DNA of 64,000 bases from Pseudomonas sp. PSKL.D1 (lineage in GTDB: Bacteria > Pseudomonadota > Gammaproteobacteria > Pseudomonadales > Pseudomonadaceae). The translations under genes were made by a program, and so were the position numbers. The stretch is taken from the NCBI RefSeq assembly GCF_028898945.1, contig NZ_CP118607.1, forward strand, positions 2,466,001-2,530,000. The letters are read 5' to 3'. The stretch's first letter is position 1; each line of letters starts with the position of its first letter. The notes under the pieces are model-generated. The model had not been told where the DNA came from, did no database searches, and saw nothing but the letters and a program-made list of their open reading frames with translations. Below, one piece after another: positions 45,128 through 52,916 of this stretch.

Positions 45128-46183
45128 TCAGCGGGTGAAGGCGCGGCCAAGGCCCAACGCGCCAAGGGCGCGGCGGTAGGCGGTGGAGGAGCGGTCGGCG
45201 GGGATATGGATCTCCAGCGACAAGTCCAGCGGGAGGTCTTCCGGGCGGCACAACTCCACAATGTCGCGGTCCTCCTCGAACACTTGCTGGTTGAACGCGT
45301 AGACGTCCTCCAGCGGCATGTGTTTGTCGAAGTTGCGGGTAATGGCGCAGAACATGCGGGTTTTGCGTGCCGAGATCGGGCTGGCGGCGTTGAGGATCAC
45401 CAGGCGATGCCCGGGTTGCGGGAAGTTGACGGCCAGGCGCGCAGTGAACGGTGCGAACACATCGAAGGTACGCAACCACTGAAAGCCGGGCGGTGCGCGG
45501 TGTTGCAACTGCTTGGGGAAGTTGCTGACGTCACTCACATACTCGGCGTGCATGCCGTAGGCGGTCAGCTCGGCCTTGTAGGTCGGCACCACCGGGTTGT
45601 CTCGCTCGGCAAAGGCTTCGTGATGAATCCAGGCAAAGTGAGCCACGTCGATAAACCCTTCAACCTGGCGCCCGGCCGAGGCGGCAATGTCGAGGGAGGG
45701 CGGCAGGATGCGCTGATAACTGTCATCGTGCCAGGACGGCATCTCGGGGAAAGGTGCCTCATGGCCCGCCATCAGCACCCAGATCAGGCCAAATTCTTCG
45801 CGGGCGGTATACATCTGGATGCGGTGGCGCTCGGTGAGGTTGGCGTTGGGCTCTGACGGGATACGCGTGCAACGGCCGTCGGTGCCGAAGTGCAGGCCGT
45901 GGTAAGGGCAGATGATGTTTTCCCCCTGCACCCAGCCTTTGCTCAGTGGCGCACCGCGGTGGCTGCAGATGTCGCGGGCGGCATTGAGCGTGCCACCGGT
46001 GCGGTAGAGCACGATGGGTTCATCGAGCAGGGTGACGGCGTAGGGTTTGCCGCCGACATCGGCGCTGAACGCGACCGGGTGCCACTGGCGGGTGAGGATG
46101 TCGCGGTCGTGTTCGGTAAACGAGCTGCTGCGGGTAATGGGGTTCCAGGTCGGGGGCTGGCAGGCTGTCGCGGTCGTGTGCAT
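45128..46183 (-). CDS. Rieske non-heme iron oxygenase alpha subunit
   Basis: 351 residues from ATG 46183, which follows GGAG. Rieske [2Fe-2S] ligands: Cys73/His75 (CSHRG) and Cys92/His95 (CPYHG). Mononuclear iron site: Asp179, His182 and His187 in FIDVAHFAWIHHE. This is the layout of VanA/PobA-type mono- or dioxygenases, which act without a beta subunit. The electron donor is probably the adjacent rubredoxin-reductase fusion. It is divergent from an Lrp-type regulator. The substrate is unknown. Confidence 0.93.
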   Translation of the reverse strand: MHTTATACQPPTWNPITRSSSFTEHDRDILTRQWHPVAFSADVGGKPYAVTLLDEPIVLYRTGGTLNAARDICSHRGAPLSKGWVQGENIICPYHGLHFGTDGRCTRIPSEPNANLTERHRIQMYTAREEFGLIWVLMAGHEAPFPEMPSWHDDSYQRILPPSLDIAASAGRQVEGFIDVAHFAWIHHEAFAERDNPVVPTYKAELTAYGMHAEYVSDVSNFPKQLQHRAPPGFQWLRTFDVFAPFTARLAVNFPQPGHRLVILNAASPISARKTRMFCAITRNFDKHMPLEDVYAFNQQVFEEDRDIVELCRPEDLPLDLSLEIHIPADRSSTAYRRALGALGLGRAFTR

Positions 46184-46237
46184 GGCACTTCTCCTTGTCA
46201 TGAATGGCATCTCAGGCAAGGCCGATGCTAGGGAAGT

Positions 46238-46317
46238 GCTGCCCAGGCGCCCATGGCAGGGCGAACATGTTGGGTATATGCGCAGGCGCATGGTGTGCCT
46301 GAGCGCTGCCCAGGCGC
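46238..46317. promoter_or_regulatory. Divergent Rieske/Lrp promoter with dyad and direct repeats
   Basis: ATGCGC-AG-GCGCAT dyad at 46278-46291, flanked by two copies of the 13-base direct repeat GCTGCCCAGGCGC (46238-46250 and 46305-46317) placed nearly symmetrically. The GCGCAT half-site recurs upstream of the permease at 47255. A regulator of the neighbouring genes, perhaps the Lrp-type protein, may bind here. Confidence 0.5.
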
Positions 46318-46372
46318 GGAAATCTGCTAGCCTGTGCCCCGCCACCCCGACCTACCCATGGAAGCGCTGAAC

Positions 46373-46840
46373 ATGTCCATCTCAACCCTCGACGCCCTGG
46401 ACTACGAAATCGTCCGTGAACTGCAGGAGGACGGGCGCCGTGCTTTCCGTGAAGTCGCCCGCAACCTGTCGGTGCCTGAAGCCACCATTCGCACCCGGGT
46501 CAAGCGCCTGCAGGACCAGGGCATTCTGCAGATCCTGGCGTTCACCAACCCGTCCAAGCTCGGCCACGCCAAGCTGGCGCTGTTGTTCGTCAACGTGGCG
46601 CCGCAGGACCATGACCGGGTGGCTGATACCCTGAGCCGCTGGAGCGAGGTGAGTTACCTGTCCACCACCATGGGCACGGCGGACATTTGCGTGCAGGTGC
46701 TGTGCCGCGATGACGAGAGCTTGTGGAATTTGCAGCAGAAGGTGCGCAGCCTGCCGGGGATTCGCGATGTGCGCACGCTGCAGGAAGTGAAGGTGCACAA
46801 GATCCGCTTCACCTTGCCGCCGGGGGCATCTGAGGACTGA
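46373..46840 (+). CDS. Lrp/AsnC-family transcriptional regulator
   Basis: 155 residues from the ATG at 46373, chosen because GGAAG lies 8 bases before; ATG 46358 and an upstream 46334 start are open but less well supported. The helix-turn-helix is REVARNLSVPEATIRTRVKRLQDQG, then an RAM effector domain (DHDRVADTLSRWSEVSYLSTTMGTAD-type fold). Such regulators sense amino acids or related small molecules. It sits between the Rieske unit (divergent) and the permease-led operon (same strand), so it is the best candidate to control both. Confidence 0.9.
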   Translation: MSISTLDALDYEIVRELQEDGRRAFREVARNLSVPEATIRTRVKRLQDQGILQILAFTNPSKLGHAKLALLFVNVAPQDHDRVADTLSRWSEVSYLSTTMGTADICVQVLCRDDESLWNLQQKVRSLPGIRDVRTLQEVKVHKIRFTLPPGASED

Positions 46841-47254
46841 GATTTGGTTTGAGCGTTGTAGTAGGTGCATGGATTGCGCGCAGCATTGGGGTGTATGCCT
46901 TGAGGTGTTTGTCGCCTGGGAGATCGAGCGCCGCCCGCGCGGCGCTCGATCTCCCAGGCGACAAACACCTCAAGGCGTACACCCACCTGCGCATTGCGCA
47001 AATCCATGCCCCATTCCTGAACTCGCCTACACATATTCTCCCCATCCAAAAACGCTGTAAGCCCCTTCCCAGAGCCTCGTGTGCCCCCGTGCACGCTTGT
47101 GGTTCATTGCGCCCTCGTAAATCGCATTGCGCATAAATAATCTTTTTATATTGCGCAATGCGTAGTCATGTGAAATAAAAATATACACATGCGCAAAATC
47201 ATGACGTAGGATTTGCTCATCGGAACCCACAAAAAAAACCACAGGGGCGATACG
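46841..47254. promoter_or_regulatory. Gene-free region with giant hairpin and repeated GCGCA motif
   Basis: 414 bases. The first part holds the long hairpin at 46893-46980. After it, the motif ATTGCGCA/ATGCGCA occurs at 46993-47001, 47106-47112, 47126-47134, 47150-47159 (perfect ATTGCGCAAT) and 47189-47196. The last 110 bases are AT-rich and probably hold the permease promoter. No gene found. Confidence 0.6.
46893..46980. repeat. 88-base hairpin with 42-base arms
   Basis: Arms 46893-46934 and 46939-46980 are inverted copies with one mismatch and only a 4-base loop. The inner part is GAGATCGAGCGCCGC and its complement. The outer part of the REP pair at 22624-22729 shares the GATCGAGCG/CGCTCGA run. 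It may terminate the lrp-like transcript. Confidence 0.9.
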
Positions 47255-48661
47255 ATGCATCAGGCAACCACAGGCACCGCGCCAGGCGCACAACTGGTCA
47301 AATCCATCCGCTGGTGGGACGGGGTAGCCATTACCCTGAGCCTGCCTGCCGCACTCTTCGTCGGCCTTGGCTATTCAATCGGCGCCATCGGTGCCTGGGC
47401 CGCCATGGCTCTGTGGGCGCTGATCGCCGCCGTGGCCGTGCTGCACAACTGGCTGTATTCGGAAATGGGCGCGATGTTCGCCGACAAGTCCGGCGGCATC
47501 GCCCTGTATGCCAACGAAGCCTGGGCCCGGCGCATGCCAAGCCTGGGCCCGTTGGCCACCTACGCCTACTGGTTCGCCTGGGCCACCGCGCCGGCCATCT
47601 GGGGGCTGGCGGTGGCGCAAATCCTCTCGGAGCAGTTCTGGCCCAACGTTACCGCCCACTATGACCTGGGCCCGCTGCAGCTTGGCCTGCCGCAGGCAAT
47701 TGCCCTGGGTGTAGCGGTGTTCAGCTGGGCCCTGAGCATGGTCCAGCTGCGTTTCACCATGGTCATTCTTACCGTCGCCGGTGTGCTGTTGATGATCCCG
47801 GTGCTGGTGTTCGGCACCAGCTTCTTGACCAGCCCGGTGTGGACCACCGCCAGCTTCACCTGGCACACCGGTGCAGGCATGGCCGGCCTGCGCACCGTGC
47901 TGGCGTGGCTGTTCATCATGGCCTGGTCGGCCTATGCGGTGGAGGCGGCGGCATCCTTCATCCCTGAGTTTCGCGACACGGTCAGCGACACCCGCAAGGC
48001 CCTGCGCATTGCCGCGCTGATCCTGCTGCTGGTGTTCACCCTGGCACCGCTGGGCCTGGCGGGTTTGCTGGGTGAGCAGGTGATGGCCGAGCGGCCTTAC
48101 GGCTTCCTGCAAGCGGCGGCCGAGGTGTTGCTGGGCGGCGGCGCCAGCGTGATAACCCTGGTGTTGATCGCCGGCATTCTGGTGCTGTCGGTGATGGGCA
48201 CGGCGGATGCGGGCCGCGCCCTGTACCAGAGCGCCCGCGATGGCCTGACCGTGCGCCAGTTCGGCGAGCTCAACCGCGCCGGGGTGCCCGCCCGCGCCGT
48301 GACCGTGCAGCTGCTGATCAACGTGGCGCTGGTGCTGATGGTGGGTAACCCGCTGGCGGTGATCGTGGCCGGCAACATCGGCTACATCCTGGCCCATTGC
48401 CTGGCGGTTGCCGGTTATGTGGTGCTGCGCCTTGACCGCCCCGAGCTGGCACGGCCAATCCGCCTGGCGCGTGGTTGGGTGTGGGTGGCCATGGCTCTGG
48501 CGGTGTTCGACGGCCTGATTCTGCTGGTGGGCATGACCAGCGCATCAATCACCGGCTACGGCGGCCTCAAGGAGGTGCTGATCGCGGTCGCGGTGCTGGC
48601 CATCTCCCAAGCGTTGTACCGCCTGCGCCGCTTGCAGGACAGCAAGGCCATCGCCTGCTGA
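47255..48661 (+). CDS. APC-family amino acid permease
   Basis: 468 residues, about 12 membrane helices. The ATG at 47255 follows AGGGGC and begins MHQATTGTAPGAQLVKSIRWWDG, a cytoplasmic leader before helix 1 (VAITLSLPAALFVGLGYSIGA). Family features include YSEMGAMFADKSGGIALYANEA and AYAVEAAASFIPEFRDT. The APC superfamily imports amino acids, amines and related compounds. First gene of the seven-gene operon, 49 bases before the hydrolase. Confidence 0.9.
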   Translation: MHQATTGTAPGAQLVKSIRWWDGVAITLSLPAALFVGLGYSIGAIGAWAAMALWALIAAVAVLHNWLYSEMGAMFADKSGGIALYANEAWARRMPSLGPLATYAYWFAWATAPAIWGLAVAQILSEQFWPNVTAHYDLGPLQLGLPQAIALGVAVFSWALSMVQLRFTMVILTVAGVLLMIPVLVFGTSFLTSPVWTTASFTWHTGAGMAGLRTVLAWLFIMAWSAYAVEAAASFIPEFRDTVSDTRKALRIAALILLLVFTLAPLGLAGLLGEQVMAERPYGFLQAAAEVLLGGGASVITLVLIAGILVLSVMGTADAGRALYQSARDGLTVRQFGELNRAGVPARAVTVQLLINVALVLMVGNPLAVIVAGNIGYILAHCLAVAGYVVLRLDRPELARPIRLARGWVWVAMALAVFDGLILLVGMTSASITGYGGLKEVLIAVAVLAISQALYRLRRLQDSKAIAC

Positions 48662-48710
48662 AGCAACCCCCAAAAAACTCGCTGACAACCCCCGTAGAGG
48701 AGTGCGCCTG

Positions 48711-49550
48711 ATGCGTGCTGACGAACACGGCCGCCTGTGCTGGCCGAAAAAAAGCCCCGTGGCTGTTTCCCTGACCTTCGATGTGGATGCCGAAGCCGGC
48801 CTGCTGGGCGACAGCCCAACCTTTGCCCGGCGCCTGACCAGTCTGTCGGAAGGGCGCTTCGGCGTGACCCGTGGCGTGCCGCGCATTCTGGACCTGCTGC
48901 GCCGGCATCAGCTGGCCGCTACCTTCTTTGTGCCGGGTTACACCGCCGAACAACACCCGCACCTGGTGGAATTGCTGCTCAAGGACGGCCACGAAATCGG
49001 CCACCACGGCCACATGCACCTGCGCAGCGACAAGGTCAGCGCCGCGCAGCAGGCCGAGGAAATGGAGCAGGGCCTGGCTGCCCTGGCCAAGGCCGGGGCG
49101 CCGAAGCCTGCGGGTTATCGCTCGTCGTCCTGGGAACTGACCCCGGAAACCTTCGAGCTGGTGCTGGCCAACGGTTTTGCCTACGACTCCAGCTGCATGG
49201 GTGACGACCGCCCATACCTCGAACACTTCAACGGCGCCTCGATCCTTGAACTGCCGGTGCACTGGTCGCTGGACGACTGGCCGATGTTCGGTTGGAGCAT
49301 CGACAACGGCGGCAATGCCACCGCGCCGCGCGTGCTGTTCGACACCTGGCTGGCCGAGTACGAATCGGCGCGCCGCGATGGCCGCCACACCAGTTTCACC
49401 ATGCACCCGGAGGTGATTGGCCGCGCGGCGCGCTTCGAGCAGCTTGAACGGCTGGTGGAGCGCATGGTCAGCGACGGCGATGTGTGGTTTGCCCGGCTTG
49501 ATGAAGTGGCCGCCCACGTCACCCCACAACTGGGGCAGGTGCAGCCATGA
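48711..49550 (+). CDS. Polysaccharide deacetylase-family hydrolase (NodB fold)
   Basis: 279 residues from ATG 48711, preceded by GAGGAG; a GTG at 48702 is too close to that site. NodB motif 1 is LTFDVDAEAG (metal-binding Asp), and motif 2 is HEIGHHGHMHLRS (metal-binding His). No signal peptide is present, so it is cytoplasmic and more like the PuuE allantoinase/imidase branch than a cell-wall deacetylase. It probably opens a cyclic amide or removes an acyl group from the imported compound. It overlaps the next gene by 4 bases. Confidence 0.88.
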   Translation: MRADEHGRLCWPKKSPVAVSLTFDVDAEAGLLGDSPTFARRLTSLSEGRFGVTRGVPRILDLLRRHQLAATFFVPGYTAEQHPHLVELLLKDGHEIGHHGHMHLRSDKVSAAQQAEEMEQGLAALAKAGAPKPAGYRSSSWELTPETFELVLANGFAYDSSCMGDDRPYLEHFNGASILELPVHWSLDDWPMFGWSIDNGGNATAPRVLFDTWLAEYESARRDGRHTSFTMHPEVIGRAARFEQLERLVERMVSDGDVWFARLDEVAAHVTPQLGQVQP

Positions 49551-50599
49551 ACATTGTCTTTCGCTCCAGCCAGACACAACCCAGGCTCCGTGGCCGGGAG
49601 TTCGGCGAAACCTTTGCCGGCAAAGTACGCGGCACGGTGCAGGCCTATGAAGCGTTGTTCGGCCGCGTCGCCCAGGCACCGTTCGACCTGCAGGCCATGG
49701 GAACCCGTTGCCTTGAGCAGGTGGCCGCGTTCGCGCCGCCCTTGCATGAAGAAATGCTCGGCATCGCCGAAGGCGCCGGCCTTGAACCTGCGCTGATCGG
49801 GGCGATCAATGCCCGCACCGAAGTCCTTGCCGTGCTGGGTGCACGCCTGCGCGGGGAGTGTTCGACGGTGGTCCAGGTGAACCCCTGGGGCGCGCCGGTC
49901 ACCGCGCAAACCTGGGACTGGTACGCCGAATTCGCCGAACAGTGGCTCACCTGGGAGATCCCCCACGCTGACGGGCGCCTGACCACCACCGTTACCGAAT
50001 ACGGCATCGTCGGCAAGCCCGGGGTCAACAACCGTGGGCTGGGGGTGCACTTCAACATCCTTCACCACGCCCACGATGGAGCGGGCATCGGCCTGCCGGT
50101 GCATGTGCTGTCGCGCTGGTTGCTCGACAGTTGCAGCGATATCAACCAGGCCCTGCAACTGTGCCAGCGGGCGCCGGTGTCGGCCTCCAGTTCCCTGACC
50201 CTGATCGGCGCCGCCGAGCAGGCCAGTTGCGCGGTGGCGGTGGAAATCCACCCTGGCGGCCCAGGCCTGGTGTTCCCGGCACTGGATGGCCTTTTGGTAC
50301 ACACCAACCACTTCCTGTCCAGCCCGGCCCGGGACTTTGACACCGAACCGGGCAGCTTCCCCGACACCCTGGTGCGTTACGACCAGTTGCTGCGCCGCCT
50401 CGGCAACCGCCCAGGCCTCAGCGCGCATGACTTGCTCAAGGCCTTGAACAGCCACCTGGGCACCACCGGCGCCCTGTGCTGCCACCCGGACCCTGCTGCC
50501 CCGGCAAACGGCCAGTACGCCACCCTCGCCAGCATCACCCTCGACGTCGCCAACGGCACGCTGCGCGCGCTGCCGGGTGGCCCGTGCCGTCATCTTTAA
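49547..50599 (+). CDS. C45-family Ntn-hydrolase (acyltransferase/amidohydrolase)
   Basis: 350 residues. Related to acyl-CoA:6-aminopenicillanate acyltransferase and other C45 peptidases, which cleave themselves at a Gly-Cys site and then use the new N-terminal Cys to cut amides. The expected site is the RGECSTVVQ run, Cys105, followed by the family block QTWDWYAEF. It starts inside the deacetylase stop (ATGA). It probably hydrolyses an amide or N-acyl bond of the pathway substrate. Confidence 0.88.
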   Translation: MNIVFRSSQTQPRLRGREFGETFAGKVRGTVQAYEALFGRVAQAPFDLQAMGTRCLEQVAAFAPPLHEEMLGIAEGAGLEPALIGAINARTEVLAVLGARLRGECSTVVQVNPWGAPVTAQTWDWYAEFAEQWLTWEIPHADGRLTTTVTEYGIVGKPGVNNRGLGVHFNILHHAHDGAGIGLPVHVLSRWLLDSCSDINQALQLCQRAPVSASSSLTLIGAAEQASCAVAVEIHPGGPGLVFPALDGLLVHTNHFLSSPARDFDTEPGSFPDTLVRYDQLLRRLGNRPGLSAHDLLKALNSHLGTTGALCCHPDPAAPANGQYATLASITLDVANGTLRALPGGPCRHL

Positions 50600-50616
50600 A
50601 CCAAGGAAACCCCGCC

Positions 50617-51033
50617 ATGCTCCAACTCAAACGCCTCGACAACATGGACATCCTCACCAACGACGTGCAGCGCCTGGTGGACTTCTACCACGGCACGCTC
50701 GGCCTGGGCTTTTTCCTGCCTTATGTGGCCGAAGAGCGCTGGGCGGCCATCGAAATGGGCAATGTCACCCTGTACCTGTTCCACACCACCAACACAACGC
50801 CCGTCGAGCGCCGCAGCGCCGTGAACCTGGAAGACAAGCCGGGCTTCGATTCCTTTGCCTTCGAGGTGGAAAGCCTGGACGAAGCCATCGCTTACCTGGA
50901 CGGCAAGGTGCAGTGGGTAACCCCCGCACCGATCGAATGGCAGCACCCCAACGGCACCCACTACCGCTACCGGCCGATGTTCGACCCGGACGGCAACATG
51001 CTTTACGTCACCGAACCCCACAAAACCGTCTGA
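50617..51033 (+). CDS. VOC-superfamily protein (glyoxalase/dioxygenase fold)
   Basis: 138 residues from ATG 50617, preceded by AAGGAAA. Family features: DILTNDVQRLVDFYHGTLGL at the N-terminus and MFDPDGNMLYVTEP at the C-terminus, with an internal FEVESLDEAIAYL. The metal ligand set is not clearly complete: the N-terminal His of the motif is replaced (NMDIL). It could be a ring-cleaving dioxygenase, an isomerase or a binding protein. Confidence 0.85.
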   Translation: MLQLKRLDNMDILTNDVQRLVDFYHGTLGLGFFLPYVAEERWAAIEMGNVTLYLFHTTNTTPVERRSAVNLEDKPGFDSFAFEVESLDEAIAYLDGKVQWVTPAPIEWQHPNGTHYRYRPMFDPDGNMLYVTEPHKTV

Positions 51034-51048
51034 GCCAGGAGCCCATCC

Positions 51049-51855
51049 ATGAACCAACCTGTTTCTGCGCGCCAGGCCCCGGCCTCGGTGCTGGCCCTGG
51101 CCCCTGAAGCCCGCGCCCTGAACGGCCGTGTGGCGCTGGTTACCGGTGCCGGGCGCGGTGCTGGCCGTGCCCATGCGCGGCTATTGGCAAGGCGCGGCGC
51201 CGCCGTGGCGGTGGTGGACATCGATGAAGACGTGGCCCGCGCCACCGCCGCCGAAATAGCCGAGGAGGGCGGCCGTGCGGTCGCCCTGGCCTGCGACATC
51301 ACCGACCGCGTGCTGGCCGAACGCTGCGTGGCGCAAGCCGCTGCTCAACTGGGCGGCCTCGACATCCTGGTGCACAACGCCGGGCTGATCTACTCGATGA
51401 CTTGCCTGGAAGCCACCGACGACGCCAACTTCGACCGCCTGCTGGCGATCAACGTCAACGCCCCGCTGTACCTCACCCGCGCCGCGCTGCCGCTGCTGCG
51501 GCGCAGCCAGGCACCCCGGGTGATCTTCATCAACTCCCAGTGGGGCCAGGTGCCGGATGGCCATTCCTACGGCTACATGGTCAGCAAAGCCGCGCAGTTG
51601 GGGCTGATGAAGACCCTGGCCAAGGAATTTGTCGGGGAGGGCATTCTGGTGAATGCCATCACCCCGGGGGCGATCCTTACGCGCATGGTGCCCGAGGAAT
51701 ACATCGCCGCCGAACAGGCTGCCATCCCGCTTGGCCGCCTGGTGCACCCGGAAGAAATCGCCGCCGTGGTCGCCTTTCTCGCTTCGGACGAAGCCGCGTT
51801 CATCACTGGCCAGGCCATCCCCGTCAACGGCGGGGCGCTGGTGGTCGGCATCTGA
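51049..51855 (+). CDS. Short-chain dehydrogenase/reductase
   Basis: 268 residues. NAD(P) motif TGAGRGAG (about 32-39), NAG (HNAG near 107), catalytic Ser in INSQWG and YxxxK in YGYMVSK. C-terminal substrate loop and INGG-like VNGGALV end are as in FabG-type enzymes. An extension of about 20 residues precedes the Rossmann fold. It probably oxidises an alcohol intermediate. Confidence 0.93.
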   Translation: MNQPVSARQAPASVLALAPEARALNGRVALVTGAGRGAGRAHARLLARRGAAVAVVDIDEDVARATAAEIAEEGGRAVALACDITDRVLAERCVAQAAAQLGGLDILVHNAGLIYSMTCLEATDDANFDRLLAINVNAPLYLTRAALPLLRRSQAPRVIFINSQWGQVPDGHSYGYMVSKAAQLGLMKTLAKEFVGEGILVNAITPGAILTRMVPEEYIAAEQAAIPLGRLVHPEEIAAVVAFLASDEAAFITGQAIPVNGGALVVGI

Positions 51856-51884
51856 CAACAAGAACAACCTGTGAGGACACCCCC

Positions 51885-52916
51885 ATGACGACTCAAGCAA
51901 CCCAACGCCAGCGCGCTGAACAGGCCATGCGCCACCAGTGGTTCCCGGTGGCCCGCTCGGCCGACCTCGCCACCCCGCAGTCGGCCACCTTGCTGGGCGA
52001 AAAACTGGTGGTCTGGCGTACGGCCTCTGGCCAGGCCGTGGTGCAGGCGGCGCGCTGCCCGCACCGCGGCGCCGACCTGTCGCTCGGTGAAGTGCACGGC
52101 GAAAACATCGGCTGCCCCTACCACGGCTGGCGCTTTGCTGCCCAAGGCGGGCAGTGCAGCCATGTGCCGTCGTTGGAAGATCAGTGCAAGATCCCCAAAA
52201 ACGCCTCCGTGCATACCTATGCCTGCCAGGAACGGTACGGGCATGTGTGGACCGCTCTGGAAGAGCCCCTGTTCCCGTTGTACGACCTGGCCGAATGGCG
52301 CGAACTTGACCTTGAGTGGCTGGCCGCCGAACCGTTGGATTCACCCACCGGCGTGGCGGTGGCGGTGGAGAACTTCGGCGACGTGGCGCATTTTTCCTAC
52401 ATCCACCGCGGCATGATGGGCCACGTCAACCCGGTAGTCGAACCGCTGAACGTGCGTCGCGAAGGGTTGGACATCTGGATGGACCGCCCCCTGCAAGCCT
52501 GTGAAGGCGAGTGGGCCAACGACGGCGACTGCATGATGAACTACCACATCGTCGCCCCGGGCCTGGTGGCCATCACCTACGACTACGAACGCCTGGGCAA
52601 GCGCGTGGTGGCGGGCTTCCCGTGCCCGGTGGCATATGACCATGTGAAGATCTTCTGGGGCGTCGCCAACGACCGCGCCTACACCGGCGGTGACCTGCAG
52701 GAGTGCCTGCGTGTGGAGGAACTGTTGTACCTCGAAGACCTGCCGGTGGCCGCCACCATTACCCCGGCGGAAATCGACTGGGATGCCAAGGTGGTCGAAC
52801 ATTCGGTGCCGTCGGACCTGTACACCTTGAACTACCGCCGCGCCTTCCGCGAGTTCATCGAACGCGGTCAGCATGTGCCGGTGAGGCTGGTCGATGAACC
52901 GAGGGCGATGCCTTGA
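51885..52916 (+). CDS. Rieske oxygenase alpha subunit, VanA-like
   Basis: 343 residues from ATG 51885, preceded by GTGAGGA. Rieske ligands Cys58/His60 (RCPHRG) and Cys77/His80 (CPYHGW). Mononuclear iron site in NFGDVAHFSYIHRG. It is the size and layout of vanillate O-demethylase-type monooxygenases, which remove O- or N-methyl groups or hydroxylate small rings. The next gene, overlapping by 4 bases, is its VanB-type reductase. It is distinct from the Rieske protein at 45128-46183. Confidence 0.93.
   Translation: MTTQATQRQRAEQAMRHQWFPVARSADLATPQSATLLGEKLVVWRTASGQAVVQAARCPHRGADLSLGEVHGENIGCPYHGWRFAAQGGQCSHVPSLEDQCKIPKNASVHTYACQERYGHVWTALEEPLFPLYDLAEWRELDLEWLAAEPLDSPTGVAVAVENFGDVAHFSYIHRGMMGHVNPVVEPLNVRREGLDIWMDRPLQACEGEWANDGDCMMNYHIVAPGLVAITYDYERLGKRVVAGFPCPVAYDHVKIFWGVANDRAYTGGDLQECLRVEELLYLEDLPVAATITPAEIDWDAKVVEHSVPSDLYTLNYRRAFREFIERGQHVPVRLVDEPRAMP

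Noticed and set aside
44069..45856. Plus-strand open frame (595 codons) opposite the rubredoxin-reductase and Rieske genes
   Set aside because: It spans two well-supported minus-strand genes and has no protein features.
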